The notes: a model not told the origin generated them from the sequence alone. Shown: positions 1 to 8,956, numbered from the stretch's first letter. The stretch: DNA of 64,000 nt from Sphingopyxis italica (GCF_011926545.1 NZ_JAATIT010000001.1:467969-531968), one strand, 5' to 3'. Program-made: numbers and translations.

Positions 1-1132
1 GCAGCGCCACCGTGCCGACGCCGTGCATCGTCAGCATGGGAAAGGCGAGCGCGAGCATGGCGAGGGCAAGCGTGGCGTCGGGCATCAGCACCGCGGCGAG
101 CAAAGGCGGCCCGCCAAGCAGGATCGACAGGCGCATCACGCGCAGATGCGCATCGGCGACCCCTTTTGCGAACAATCGGTCGGCGAGCGTTCCGCCCGCC
201 ACCAGCCCCGCGGCGCCGCCCGTCGCCATGATGATACCGAACCACAGGCCGGCTTGCGAAACGTCCATGCCATAGGTGCGCGCGAAAAAGGTCGGCACCC
301 ACGCGATCACGCCATACATGACGAGCCCGATTAGCGACATGCCCGCGAACAGCGCCCCGAGCGAAGCCCGGTGTCCGGCCAGATGCGCCATAAATCCGGG
401 CGCCGGCGGCGCCGCGTCGCCGCGCACGGCCGCAGGCTGTCGAACGCCGTGGCGTCGCGGCTCGCGCACCGTCAGCAACAGCAGGCACACGAGCAGCCCT
501 GGCGCCGCGACCCACAGGAAAATCGTGCGCCACGCTTCGACCGGCCCGATCAGCGGCAGGTCGACCATCGGCGCCGCGAGGACCGCCTGAACGACGAACG
601 AGCCGAGGATCAGCGCAACGCCCGAACCGAGCGGTACGCCGATCGAATAGACCGCCATCGCCCGTGCCAGCCGGTCGCGCGGAAAGGTGTCGCTGAGCAT
701 CGAATAGGCGGCGGGCGACAGCGCCGCCTCGCCGACCCCGACCCCCATGCGGGCCAGGAACAGCGTCGCATAGCTTCCCGCGAAGCCGCAACCGGCGGTC
801 ATCGCGCTCCAGAGCGCCACCCCGACGAGAATGAGATTCCGCCGGTTCCACCGGTCGGCGATCCACGCGATCGGCAGGCCGAGCACGGTATAGAATAAAG
901 CGAAGGCGAGCCCGATGAGCAAGCTGACTTCGGTGTCCGAAATGTCCAGCGCGGCGCGGATCGGCGCGACGAGCAGGGTGAGGATCATCCGGTCGATGAA
1001 GGACAGCGTATAGGCGAGCAAAAGAACGCCGACGACGTACCAGCTGTAGAGGGGGCGCGGCCAGCCCTGCCCCGCTTCACCCGCGGCGGCCGCCTCGTCT
1101 TGCGATGCGCCTTTCGCGATGTCCGTCGCCAT
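1..1132 (-). CDS. MFS transporter, C-terminus cut by window edge
   Basis: An inner-membrane major facilitator with about 377 residues visible; the C-terminal end lies outside the window. After a short cytoplasmic N-terminus the first membrane segment carries LAYTLSFIDRMILTLLVAPI, the D-R pattern typical of helix 1 in MFS uptake carriers. ADRWNRRNL follows between helices 2 and 3, the family's signature loop. The start is the ATG at 1132, preceded by GGAGGA about seven bases upstream. It is divergent from the TonB-dependent receptor at 1278, and a perfect inverted repeat lies between them, so the two are probably co-regulated. The substrate cannot be read from sequence. The neighbouring receptor and DUF3237 protein suggest a small organic or aromatic compound, which is only inference. 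Confidence 0.85.
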   Translation of the reverse strand, partial: MATDIAKGASQDEAAAAGEAGQGWPRPLYSWYVVGVLLLAYTLSFIDRMILTLLVAPIRAALDISDTEVSLLIGLAFALFYTVLGLPIAWIADRWNRRNLILVGVALWSAMTAGCGFAGSYATLFLARMGVGVGEAALSPAAYSMLSDTFPRDRLARAMAVYSIGVPLGSGVALILGSFVVQAVLAAPMVDLPLIGPVEAWRTIFLWVAAPGLLVCLLLLTVREPRRHGVRQPAAVRGDAAPPAPGFMAHLAGHRASLGALFAGMSLIGLVMYGVIAWVPTFFARTYGMDVSQAGLWFGIIMATGGAAGLVAGGTLADRLFAKGVADAHLRVMRLSILLGGPPLLAAVLMPDATLALAMLALAFPMLTMHGVGTVAL

Positions 1133-1196
1133 CGACCCCGTCCTCCCAATCGCCGCTCGCTCTTGCGCCGCAAGCCGGCCTGTTATATAGAAACAA

Positions 1197-1216
1197 TTAC
1201 TTAGAAGACTAAGTAA
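1197..1216. promoter_or_regulatory. 20-bp inverted repeat, likely repressor operator
   Basis: TTACTTAG, spacer AAGA, CTAAGTAA: two perfect 8-base arms. It sits in the 145-base divergent promoter between the MFS gene and the TonB receptor. Size and form suit a TetR-type repressor, but no regulator gene is next to it in the window. Confidence 0.6.
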
Positions 1217-1277
1217 ATTTGCGGCCGAGTCAAGCATGACCGGAACGTACGAAAAACAAAGTGTTGGGAGACGCGAG

Positions 1278-3455
1278 ATGACAAATTTCCGAAGGAAGCA
1301 GTCTGTCCTCTTCTTGGCGGTCGCCGCGCTGCCAGCGGCCGCCACGGCGCAGGATTCGGCCGAAGATGCGAGCGGCGACATCATCGTCACGGCGCAGCGA
1401 CAGGAACAACGGCTTCAGGATGTCCCGGTCTCGGTCACCGCTTTCGGCGCCGAACAGCTTCGCGACAACAGCATCGAAACCGTGCAGGATATCGCGCTCC
1501 GCACACCGGGCCTTGCGGTCAGCGCGGTCGATCCGGTCAACACCAACTTCGCGATGCGCGGCATCGGCAGCGCGCCGGGGATCAGCCAGAACGCCGGCGG
1601 CGACCCCTCGGTGGTCGTCTTCATCGACGGCGTCTATGCCGGACGCGGCGGTACGCCCGATCTCGACGCGCTCGACCTCGAACGCGTCGAGGTGCTGCGC
1701 GGTCCGCAAGGCACATTGTTCGGCAAGAATGCGATCGGCGGCCTCGTCCAGTTCATCAGCCGCAAGCCGACCGATGAGGAGAGCTTCTTTTTCGAGGGCA
1801 CCTACGGCAATTACGACCGCTTCGGCGTGATCGCGCGCGGCAATATGGCGCTAACCGACAAGGTCTATCTGTCTGCAGGACTGTCGCACAAGCGGCGCGA
1901 CGGCTTCGAATATAACGAAACCACGGGCAACGACGTCAACGACCTCAACCTGACGACGGGCCGCATCGCGCTGCGTTTCGTGCCCACCGACACGCTCGAC
2001 ATCATCCTGCGCGCCGACATCTCGCATCAGGACCAGAAGGGCAATCCGCGCCACAATAATTGCGACGCCAGCTTTCAGGGCGGCATCCACTGCGTCGGCA
2101 TCAACCCCGATCCGCGCGTCGTGAACGCTTATATCGACGGCGAGGTCAAACGGACGATCCAGACCTATTCGGCCGAGGCCAACCTCGACCTGCCGTTCGG
2201 GACGCTCACTTCGCTCACCGCGCTGCGCAAGGTGAAGTTCAACTTCGTCACCCCCTTCTTCAGCAATCCGGTCAACCCGCCGGCGCAGATCGAATCGACG
2301 AGCTTCGGTGAAGAGGACAACAGTCAGTTCAGCCAGGAGCTGCGGCTTTCGTTCGATGCGTGGGACGGCCGGTTGAAGGGCCAGACGGGCGTCTATTTCC
2401 TGAAGGAGAACAACGACCGTATCGAAGGGCAGATTCAGGATTTTCCGACCCCCGCAAGCTCGGGGACGGGCATCTATCCGCAGTCGGTCGATGCGCGCAG
2501 CTTCGCCATCTTCGGTCAGGTCGATGTCGAGGTCGTGCCGTCGCTGACCGCAACGGTGGGCGCGCGCATGACATGGGAGCGCAAGAGCGGCCGCTTCGCC
2601 GGGTTCAAGGCCGACGACGGCCCGGGCCTGCCCCCGCCGCTGGGGTCGCTCGCCGGCTATGACGTGACCGGCAAGAAAAGCTGGAAGGCTTTCACCCCGC
2701 GCTTCGCGCTCAACTGGAAGGCGACCGACGACGTACTGCTCTATGCCTCGGTCGCGCGCGGTTACAAGAGCGGCGGTTTCCAGGGATTGTCGGGAACCGC
2801 AGCGGGCGCCTCCACCCCCTATGACCCCGAATTCGCCTGGGGCTATGAGGTCGGCGCGAAGACCGACTGGCTCGACCGCCGCCTGCGGCTCAATGTCGCG
2901 GCGTTCCGCACCGACTATTCGGACCTCCAGATCTCGCAGCTCATCCCGCTGTGCTGCGTCGTCGTCAGCAACGCGGCGAAAGCGCGGATCAAGGGAATCG
3001 AAGTCGAGGCCGTCGCGCGGCCGTTCGACGGGCTCCAGATCGACGGCAGCTACGCCTATCTCGATGCGAAGTTCACCGAATATACCATTCCCGGCCAGGA
3101 TTATGCGGGCAATCGCCTGCCGCGTTCACCGAAGAACAAGTTCAACATCGGCGGCCAGTATGAAACCCCGATCGGCGACCTGTCGGCCAAGCTGCGCGTC
3201 GATTACAGCTGGGTCGACGATGCCTATTTCGAGGCGTCGAACATTCCGCAGCAACTCTGGCCTTCGCACGATAATCTGGATGCGCGGCTGTCGCTTTCTG
3301 GCCCAGACGAGCGCTGGGAGCTGTCGCTGTGGGGCAAGAATCTGACCGACGAGCTGACGCCGACCTATGTCACCTATTTCGGTCCCTTTCGTCAGATCCT
3401 GACGCCTTATGCGCCGCCGCGTACCTATGGCGTGACGGTCGCGTTCCGGATCTGA
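1278..3455 (+). CDS. TonB-dependent outer-membrane receptor
   Basis: A 725-residue TonB-dependent receptor that would import a ligand across the outer membrane. A signal peptide of about 24 residues (MTNFRRKQSVLFLAVAALPA, cleaved after ATAQ) is followed by IIVTAQRQEQRLQDVPVSVT, the TonB box and start of the plug typical of sphingomonad receptors. The plug runs to about residue 170 with VEVLRGPQGTLFGKNAIGG, and the beta-barrel ends in VAFRI. An in-frame ATG lies at 1236, but the ATG at 1278 has GGGAG upstream and begins the signal peptide, so it is preferred. It forms a small cluster with the divergent MFS gene and the downstream DUF3237 gene. The ligand is unknown. Confidence 0.9.
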   Translation: MTNFRRKQSVLFLAVAALPAAATAQDSAEDASGDIIVTAQRQEQRLQDVPVSVTAFGAEQLRDNSIETVQDIALRTPGLAVSAVDPVNTNFAMRGIGSAPGISQNAGGDPSVVVFIDGVYAGRGGTPDLDALDLERVEVLRGPQGTLFGKNAIGGLVQFISRKPTDEESFFFEGTYGNYDRFGVIARGNMALTDKVYLSAGLSHKRRDGFEYNETTGNDVNDLNLTTGRIALRFVPTDTLDIILRADISHQDQKGNPRHNNCDASFQGGIHCVGINPDPRVVNAYIDGEVKRTIQTYSAEANLDLPFGTLTSLTALRKVKFNFVTPFFSNPVNPPAQIESTSFGEEDNSQFSQELRLSFDAWDGRLKGQTGVYFLKENNDRIEGQIQDFPTPASSGTGIYPQSVDARSFAIFGQVDVEVVPSLTATVGARMTWERKSGRFAGFKADDGPGLPPPLGSLAGYDVTGKKSWKAFTPRFALNWKATDDVLLYASVARGYKSGGFQGLSGTAAGASTPYDPEFAWGYEVGAKTDWLDRRLRLNVAAFRTDYSDLQISQLIPLCCVVVSNAAKARIKGIEVEAVARPFDGLQIDGSYAYLDAKFTEYTIPGQDYAGNRLPRSPKNKFNIGGQYETPIGDLSAKLRVDYSWVDDAYFEASNIPQQLWPSHDNLDARLSLSGPDERWELSLWGKNLTDELTPTYVTYFGPFRQILTPYAPPRTYGVTVAFRI

Positions 3456-3463
3456 TCGGGCAC

Positions 3464-3498
3464 GCGCGGCGGCATCCCTTGCGCCGCCGCGCTCCCCT
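3464..3498 (+). terminator. GC-rich hairpin after receptor gene
   Basis: GCGCGGCGGC (3464-3473) pairs perfectly with GCCGCCGCGC (3483-3492) across a nine-base loop. A pyrimidine run ending in TTTTT follows. It may terminate or attenuate transcription between the receptor and the DUF3237 gene. Confidence 0.45.
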
Positions 3499-3524
3499 CC
3501 CCCTTTTTACCGAAAGGACGACCG

Positions 3525-3995
3525 ATGGAAGAGCCCCGTTTCCGCCATCTTTGCTCATATAAGGCCAGCTTCACCGAGCCGCAGCAGATGATCGGCAAGG
3601 CGCATTTCGGGCGCCGGATGATCGCCGCGCTGACCGGCGGCGAGGTCGAGGGCGAGCGGCTGCACGGCCGCGTGATGCCGAGCGGGGGCGACTGGGCGAC
3701 GATCGACGACAATGACACGTTGCGGCTCGACGCGCGCATCACGATGGAAACCCACGATGGCGCGCTGATCTATGTCTCCTATCGCGGCGTGCTGCGCCCG
3801 CTGTCGGTTGCGCACAAGCACGCACGGAAAGGCGGGCCGCAGACTCCCGAAGAAAAGGCCGAGGTCTATTTCCGCACGACGCCGATGTTCGAGACCGGCG
3901 ACGACCGCTACCTGTGGCTCAACGACATCGTCGCCGTCGGGCTCGGCGCCAGCATCGGCGGCGCGGTTCGCTACGACGTGTTCGAGCTGCTTTAG
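3525..3995 (+). CDS. DUF3237 family protein
   Basis: A 156-residue soluble protein without a signal peptide. The layout matches DUF3237: an N-terminal strand (FRHLCSYKASF), GDWATIDDNDTLRLDARITM in the middle, then FRTTPMFETGD and YLWLNDIVAVGLGAS. The family forms a beta-barrel fold and has no firmly known reaction; members often sit in aromatic or terpenoid catabolic clusters. The ATG at 3525 has GAAAGGA upstream. It follows the TonB receptor by 69 bases with a hairpin between them, so the two may be partly uncoupled. The family call is made from overall pattern. Confidence 0.75.
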   Translation: MEEPRFRHLCSYKASFTEPQQMIGKAHFGRRMIAALTGGEVEGERLHGRVMPSGGDWATIDDNDTLRLDARITMETHDGALIYVSYRGVLRPLSVAHKHARKGGPQTPEEKAEVYFRTTPMFETGDDRYLWLNDIVAVGLGASIGGAVRYDVFELL

Positions 3996-4010
3996 CCGAG
4001 ATATACGGCG

Positions 4011-4295
4011 CTAGCCGATCAGTGCGGGCAGCGCCTGCCAAACGATGGCGAGCGCGCTCAACGCAAGGCCGCCCAGCGCGACGCGCGCGCGCCAGCGCAT
4101 GAATTCGCCCGCGCGGGAAAGCGGCAGCAGCCGCCAGGCGAGGACGGCGTCGGCCGCCAGACCCGACGCGGTGAGCAGCAAGACGGCGCCCCGCGACGCC
4201 GCGCTCTCCCCGGCAAATTCCCCGATGCCGTACAGCGCAAAGAAATGCCCTGCCCAGACCAGCAGCCCACCGAGCAGGATCGCCCATGTCCGCAT
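4011..4295 (-). CDS. Small membrane protein at end of cytochrome oxidase operon
   Basis: A 94-residue protein with three predicted membrane helices (about residues 4-22, 36-54 and 72-90) and no recognisable catalytic motif. It starts one base after the stop codon of the subunit I/III gene and is therefore almost certainly co-transcribed with the oxidase. Small tri-helical proteins at this place are usually accessory or assembly proteins of the haem-copper oxidase. I cannot assign a precise role; the oxidase link is inferred from position only. Confidence 0.7.
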   Translation of the reverse strand: MRTWAILLGGLLVWAGHFFALYGIGEFAGESAASRGAVLLLTASGLAADAVLAWRLLPLSRAGEFMRWRARVALGGLALSALAIVWQALPALIG

Positions 4296-4296
4296 T

Positions 4297-6825
4297 TCAG
4301 GTCATGCCGATCGCGCGGCCGAACAGCGCACCGGTCAAGCCCTGGGCGGCGGTGTAACAGAGGAAGAGCATCGCCAGGTCGACCGTGTTGCTGCGCGGCT
4401 GCGTCATCAACCCGCGCGCCACGCGCGCCGCGCAATAGGCCGCCATGAGCAGCCCGGTGCCGACGGCAAAAGCCTGGAGCGCCTGCAACGCCGCGATCAC
4501 CGCACCCTGACCGCTCGCCTGCGGCGCGAGTCCCGCCGCGCTCCAGCCGGTCCAATCGAGCCAGAGCGCGCTCCCTGCCGCGAAGGCAGAAGCGAAGAAA
4601 AGGCCGACCGGCCAGCGCGCGTCGCGCTTGAGGAGCGGCCTCGCGGCGAGTGCCGCGAGAAAAGCGGCGCCATAGAGGAAATATATCGGCAGGCCCGCGG
4701 CCATCGACGGCGGCGGCGCCCAAAAGGCTGGCTGGTTCGAGGCGAGAAAGGCAAGGCTGAAAAGCGCCATGATGAAGATCATCGCCATCACGACGAGCAG
4801 GATGACCATCGTCCACCAGCCGTGGCTCGCAGGGCCTGTGACATAGGTCGGCACCATGATGCCCGCCCCGATATCGACCTCCTCATCCCTTACCGGTCGA
4901 TCGGTTTCCCAGAGCCAGCGCAGTATCGAGACGACGGCGAGTATCGCGCTGACCCACGCGAAGCTGTAGGCCTGCACGGTCAGGGCGAGAAAAAAGCCCG
5001 CGGTGAAGACCGCCGCCGCGAAGGGCCAGGCCGAGGGGCCGGGCATGATCTGCAGATATTGGGGCTCGGCGAGCAAGGGGCTGGTGACGATCGTCTCGCG
5101 ATGACCCGTCGCCGAGCCGGGAAGGAAATGGCGCCCCTTTGCGACATCCCCGGCGAGCCTGGGATCGTCACGCAGCGGCTCGCGGCTGCGCACGACGGGG
5201 ATCGAACGCGCCGAGTAAAGCTCGCTCGGCAGCCATTCGAGCGTCGCGCCGTCATAGACATTGCCCGCGTTGCCGCCGCCGGGCGCGAGGCGGAAGTTGC
5301 GCGCAAGGTCGATCAGAAACAGCAACACCCCCAAGCCAAGCATGAACGCCCCGATCGTCGAAACGAGGTTCGGCAGCTCGAACCCCTGCCCCGGCAGATA
5401 GGTATAGACGCGCCGCGGCATGCCCTGGAGACCCGCGAGGTGCATCGGCAGGAAGGCGATATTCATGCCGGCGAACATCAGGGCGAACACCCATTTGGCG
5501 AGCCGCTCGGACAATGCGCGCCGGCTGACCATCGGCATCCAGTAATAGAAGGCGGCGAACAGCGGGAAGACCATGCCGCCGATCAGCACATAATGGAGGT
5601 GCGCGACGATGAAATAGCTGTCGTGCGCCTGCCAGTCGAAGGGCACCATCGCGACCATCACCCCGGTGAGCCCGCCGGTCACGAAGATGACAATGCTGCC
5701 GACAACGAACAGGCCCGGCGCGTTGAAGCTGCGCTGGCCGATCGCGAGCGTCGCGATCCACGAAAAGACCTGGAGGCCCGCGGGGAGGCTCACCGCCATT
5801 GAGGCGGCCGAGAAGAAGCCGGTCGTCATCGGCGGCATGCCGGTGGTGAACATATGATGCGCCCATACGCCGAAGCTGATGAAGCCCGTCGCGAGCATCG
5901 CGAGCACGATCAGCCGGTAACCGACGAGTTCGGTCTTGGCGACGGTCGCGACGATCATGCTCATCATGCCGGCGGCGGGCAGGAAGATGATGTAGACCTC
6001 GGGATGCCCGAAGAACCAGAAAAGATGCTGCCATAAAAGCGGATCGCCGCCGCGCGCCGCGTCGAAGAAGGGCCAATTGAACGCGCGCTCGATCTCGAGC
6101 AGCAAGGTGCCGAGAATGATGCTGGGAAAGGCGATGACGATCATCACCGCGAACACGAGCATCGCCCAAGCGAAGATCGGCATCTTGTCGAGGCTCATGC
6201 CCGGCGCGCGGGTCCGGAGCACCCCGACGATGATCTCGATCGCGCCGGCGATCGCGCTGATCTCGATGAAGCCGATGCCGAGCAGCCAGAAGTCGGTGTT
6301 GATCCCGGGGGAATAGGCTTTCGAGGTGAGCGGCGGATACATGAACCAGCCGCCATCGGGGGCAAGGCCGACGAAGATCGAAGCGAAGAAGCAGAGCCCG
6401 CCGACCGCATAAGCCCAGAAGGCATAAGCCGAGAGGCGCGGAAACGGCAGGTCGCGCGCCGCGAGCATCTGCGGCAATAGCAGCACCCCCGCCGCCTCGA
6501 CCGCGGGCACCGCGAAGAGGAACATCATCACCGTGCCGTGCATGGTGAAGACCTGATTATAGGTCGCCTGCGGCAATATCTCGAGCATCGGTGCGGCGAG
6601 CTGCGCGCGCATCAGCAGCGCGAGGACGCCCGCCATCAGGAAGAAGAGAAAGGCGGTGCCGAGATAATAGATGCCGACATAATTATTGTTGACGACGGTC
6701 AGATATTCCCAGCCCTTCGGCTTGCACCAGATGCGCCGGAGTTCCTCTTCCTCACCCTCGGGGCGCGGCTCCTTGGTGGGGAATCGATCGTAGAGAGCGG
6801 GATCGAAGCCGGTCTCGGACCTCAT
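4297..6825 (-). CDS. ctaD: Cytochrome c oxidase subunit I fused to subunit III
   Basis: An 842-residue inner-membrane protein: the haem-copper catalytic subunit (about residues 1-560) followed by a subunit III-like helical domain (about 620-842). It reduces oxygen to water and pumps protons. Visible ligands are the low-spin haem histidine in FTMHGTVMMF, the CuB and Glu motif GHPEVY, the CuB pair in GVWAHHMFTTG, and the HLH haem pair in VAHLHYVLIGG. GHPEV with a glutamate fits the A1 class. Fusion of I and III is known from caa3-type oxidases. The ATG at 6825 overlaps the subunit II stop by four bases (ATGA). A longer upstream reading of the same frame is only a shadow of the subunit II gene. 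Confidence 0.93.
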   Translation of the reverse strand: MRSETGFDPALYDRFPTKEPRPEGEEEELRRIWCKPKGWEYLTVVNNNYVGIYYLGTAFLFFLMAGVLALLMRAQLAAPMLEILPQATYNQVFTMHGTVMMFLFAVPAVEAAGVLLLPQMLAARDLPFPRLSAYAFWAYAVGGLCFFASIFVGLAPDGGWFMYPPLTSKAYSPGINTDFWLLGIGFIEISAIAGAIEIIVGVLRTRAPGMSLDKMPIFAWAMLVFAVMIVIAFPSIILGTLLLEIERAFNWPFFDAARGGDPLLWQHLFWFFGHPEVYIIFLPAAGMMSMIVATVAKTELVGYRLIVLAMLATGFISFGVWAHHMFTTGMPPMTTGFFSAASMAVSLPAGLQVFSWIATLAIGQRSFNAPGLFVVGSIVIFVTGGLTGVMVAMVPFDWQAHDSYFIVAHLHYVLIGGMVFPLFAAFYYWMPMVSRRALSERLAKWVFALMFAGMNIAFLPMHLAGLQGMPRRVYTYLPGQGFELPNLVSTIGAFMLGLGVLLFLIDLARNFRLAPGGGNAGNVYDGATLEWLPSELYSARSIPVVRSREPLRDDPRLAGDVAKGRHFLPGSATGHRETIVTSPLLAEPQYLQIMPGPSAWPFAAAVFTAGFFLALTVQAYSFAWVSAILAVVSILRWLWETDRPVRDEEVDIGAGIMVPTYVTGPASHGWWTMVILLVVMAMIFIMALFSLAFLASNQPAFWAPPPSMAAGLPIYFLYGAAFLAALAARPLLKRDARWPVGLFFASAFAAGSALWLDWTGWSAAGLAPQASGQGAVIAALQALQAFAVGTGLLMAAYCAARVARGLMTQPRSNTVDLAMLFLCYTAAQGLTGALFGRAIGMT

Positions 6826-7775
6826 TTCAGCGTCACCAGATAATCGCTGACGGCGCGCAGCTCGTCGCCGCTGAACTGGTGATAGGCGGGCATGCGGTTG
6901 CCCGGCTTGATCGCCTGGCTGTCGGCGATCCAGCCCGCCATCGTGCCGGGATTGTTCGGCAGGATTCCCGCGCCGAGCGTCCGGCGCGAACCGACATGGG
7001 TGAGGTCGGGGCCCGCCAGACCGTTCGCGGGGGTGCCGCGAATCGTGTGGCATGCCGCGCAGCCGCTCGACAGGAAAAGCGCGAGCCCGCGCCCCGCGCC
7101 AGCGCTTTCCGGCAACCGCGAGGCCCGCCAGCGCGCGAAATCCGCGGGGCTGTGCGCGACGACGATAAAACCCATCAGCGCGTGCGGCCCGCCGCAATAT
7201 TCGGCGCATTGCCCCTTGTAGATGCCGGGGGCGTCGGCCTGGATGAGCAGCCGGTTGGTGCGCCCGGGAATCATGTCCATCTTGCCGCCGAGGCGCGGCA
7301 CCCAAAAGCTGTGGATCACGTCGGCCGCCTCGAGTTCGAGCAGCACCGGCCTGCCGACCGGGATGTGCAACTCGTTCGCGTCGCGCAGCATCTCGCGGCC
7401 GTCGGCGTCCTGATAATGGACGCGCCACCACCACATTTCGCCGATGATCTTGACGCGCATCGCGTCACCGGCGACGCGCGTCGCCGACAGCGAGCTGGTG
7501 AGCGTCAGGCCCCAGATCAGCAATCCGGTGAGCACGACCGCCGGAAAGGCGAAGCCGAGCGCCCAGATCGCGCGCTCGCCGCCGAGCCGCGTCTTGAGCC
7601 TTGGCGGGCCGAAAAGCGCGATACCCAGCATCGCTAGCACGATCACCAGCACCGCGCCGCCGCCGAGCAGCAGCACCCAGGCGAGTGTCGTCACCGACTC
7701 CGCAAAAGGTCCGGCGGGGTCAAGCACTGGCGGCGGCCAGCCCCCGGCGGCAAGAGGCTCCGTCCTACTCGTCAT
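6822..7775 (-). CDS. ctaC: Cytochrome c oxidase subunit II with fused cytochrome c domain
   Basis: A 317-residue subunit II of a caa3-type oxidase. Two N-terminal membrane helices (about residues 28-53 and 70-92) anchor a cupredoxin domain. The CuA ligands are seen in VIHSFWVPRLGG and in CAEYCGGPHALM (Cys, Glu, Cys, His, Met). A class I cytochrome c domain follows, with CAACH binding haem c and a likely Met ligand in NRMPAYH. It accepts electrons on the periplasmic face and passes them to subunit I. The start overlaps the upstream cytochrome c gene by 11 bases and the stop overlaps the next gene by four, so the operon is tightly coupled. The N-terminus lacks a classical cleavable signal. Confidence 0.92.
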   Translation of the reverse strand: MTSRTEPLAAGGWPPPVLDPAGPFAESVTTLAWVLLLGGGAVLVIVLAMLGIALFGPPRLKTRLGGERAIWALGFAFPAVVLTGLLIWGLTLTSSLSATRVAGDAMRVKIIGEMWWWRVHYQDADGREMLRDANELHIPVGRPVLLELEAADVIHSFWVPRLGGKMDMIPGRTNRLLIQADAPGIYKGQCAEYCGGPHALMGFIVVAHSPADFARWRASRLPESAGAGRGLALFLSSGCAACHTIRGTPANGLAGPDLTHVGSRRTLGAGILPNNPGTMAGWIADSQAIKPGNRMPAYHQFSGDELRAVSDYLVTLK

Positions 7776-8139
7776 GCAGGCTCGAAAGCCATGCGGCGAT
7801 ATCGCGCGCGTCGCGCTCGCTCATCGCGATAGCGGGCATTGTCGTTCCCGGTATCAGCGCCGGTGCGTCGCGGACGAAGCGGGCGAGCGGCGCGGGGCGA
7901 TTGGGCAGCTCGCCCGCGATCAGCGCGCGATCGCCAAAACCCGCAAGCGGCGGTCCGACTCGTCCTTGGGGCCAATCGATACCGGGCATGGCATGGCAGG
8001 CGCCGCAGCCGAGGCGGTAGGCGGCGGCTTTGCCGCGCGCGATCGCGTCGGGGTCGGCGGTGCCGCTATCGATCGCCGGAGGGCTGCAGGCCGTCAGCAT
8101 CATGCTCGTCAATCCGATCAAACCCCCTGCCCGGCGCAT
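7765..8139 (-). CDS. Lipoprotein mono-haem cytochrome c, first gene of oxidase operon
   Basis: A 124-residue class I cytochrome c. The N-terminus MRRAGGLIGLTSMMLTACS is a lipoprotein signal with lipobox LTAC, so the protein should be tethered to a membrane in the periplasm. One haem site is seen (CGACH), and TTMPAIAMS probably supplies the Met ligand. It begins the oxidase operon and overlaps ctaC by 11 bases, so it is a likely electron donor to the caa3 oxidase. The ATG at 8139 was chosen because AAGGAAGG lies just upstream and it places the lipobox correctly; an in-frame upstream ATG gives an implausible basic leader. Its start codon is interlocked (CATG) with a possible start on the other strand. 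Confidence 0.85.
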   Translation of the reverse strand: MRRAGGLIGLTSMMLTACSPPAIDSGTADPDAIARGKAAAYRLGCGACHAMPGIDWPQGRVGPPLAGFGDRALIAGELPNRPAPLARFVRDAPALIPGTTMPAIAMSERDARDIAAWLSSLHDE

Positions 8140-8215
8140 GGCCCTTCCTTCGTTTGCCCCCATCCTTCGCTTGCCTCCAAGGGAACCACCCCGCGGCGAC
8201 AATGGTTCCCACAGG

Positions 8216-8956
8216 GTGCGCGCGCTGCCCCTCTTCCTTCTGGCCCCCTTGATGGGGTGCGGCGCGCCGCCGCATCAAAGCCCGTTCCGCGCGACGGGCG
8301 AGGTGATCGCGTTCAGTGGCGGCGACGGCGGGGCCAAGGCCGCCTGCGCGACGTGTCACGGGCTGGCGGGAGAAGGCGACGGCCGCGAGACCCCGCGCCT
8401 CGCCGGGCTCGACCCCGGCTATCTGCACCGCCAGCTCGACGATTATGCCAATGGCCGGCGCGATCACCTGGTGATGCGGACGATTGCGCTGCGGTTGGGC
8501 GACCGCGATCGCGCGAAAGTCTCGGCCTATTATGCGGGGTTGGCGCCGCCGCCGATGGAAGTCGGTGGCCGAAACGCCGCCGGCGAACGCCTCTACCGCC
8601 TCGGCGATCCAGGGCGCGGGCTAGCGGCGTGCGCGACGTGCCACGGCGCGGGCGGCGAAAGCGTCGGCGCGGGCAATCCGCCGCTCGCTGGTCAGCCCGC
8701 CGCCTATCTTGCCGCCCAGCTTCGGGCTTGGCGCGAGGGAAAGCGGCGTAACGATCCGCTCGGCGAGATGCGCGAAATCAGCCGCCGGCTTTCACCTTCC
8801 GAGGTCGCGGCGGTTTCGGCCTATGCGGCGGGGCTTTCTCCGCATCGCCCTCCAGATCGGGCAGCATCCCGCGCAACACATCGTGGCGATCCCAGAAATG
8901 ATGCTTCAGCGCCGCCCCCACGTGGATCGGGATCATCGCCACCAGCAGGAGGATGA
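8216..8956 (+). CDS. Diheme cytochrome c (cytochrome c4-like) lipoprotein
   Basis: A 246-residue protein with two CATCH haem sites about 100 residues apart, each in an AACATCHG context, giving two tandem class I cytochrome domains as in cytochrome c4. From GTG 8216 the N-terminus RALPLFLLAPLMGC has a lipobox (LMGC). An in-frame ATG at 8138 gives a 26-residue longer leader and cannot be excluded. The cytochrome fold appears to end near VAAVSAYAAGL, yet the frame runs on for about 40 proline- and arginine-rich residues and overlaps the convergent cytochrome b561 gene by 179 bases. This tail is probably non-structural. The likely role is electron delivery to the adjacent oxidase. Confidence 0.75.
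   Translation: MRALPLFLLAPLMGCGAPPHQSPFRATGEVIAFSGGDGGAKAACATCHGLAGEGDGRETPRLAGLDPGYLHRQLDDYANGRRDHLVMRTIALRLGDRDRAKVSAYYAGLAPPPMEVGGRNAAGERLYRLGDPGRGLAACATCHGAGGESVGAGNPPLAGQPAAYLAAQLRAWREGKRRNDPLGEMREISRRLSPSEVAAVSAYAAGLSPHRPPDRAASRATHRGDPRNDASAPPPRGSGSSPPAGG

Noticed and set aside
4045..5802. A 585-codon open frame on the plus strand opposite the oxidase subunit I/III gene
   Set aside because: It is rich in Arg, His, Gln and Glu with no recognisable motif, and lies exactly antisense to a well-supported gene. It is a shadow of high GC content.
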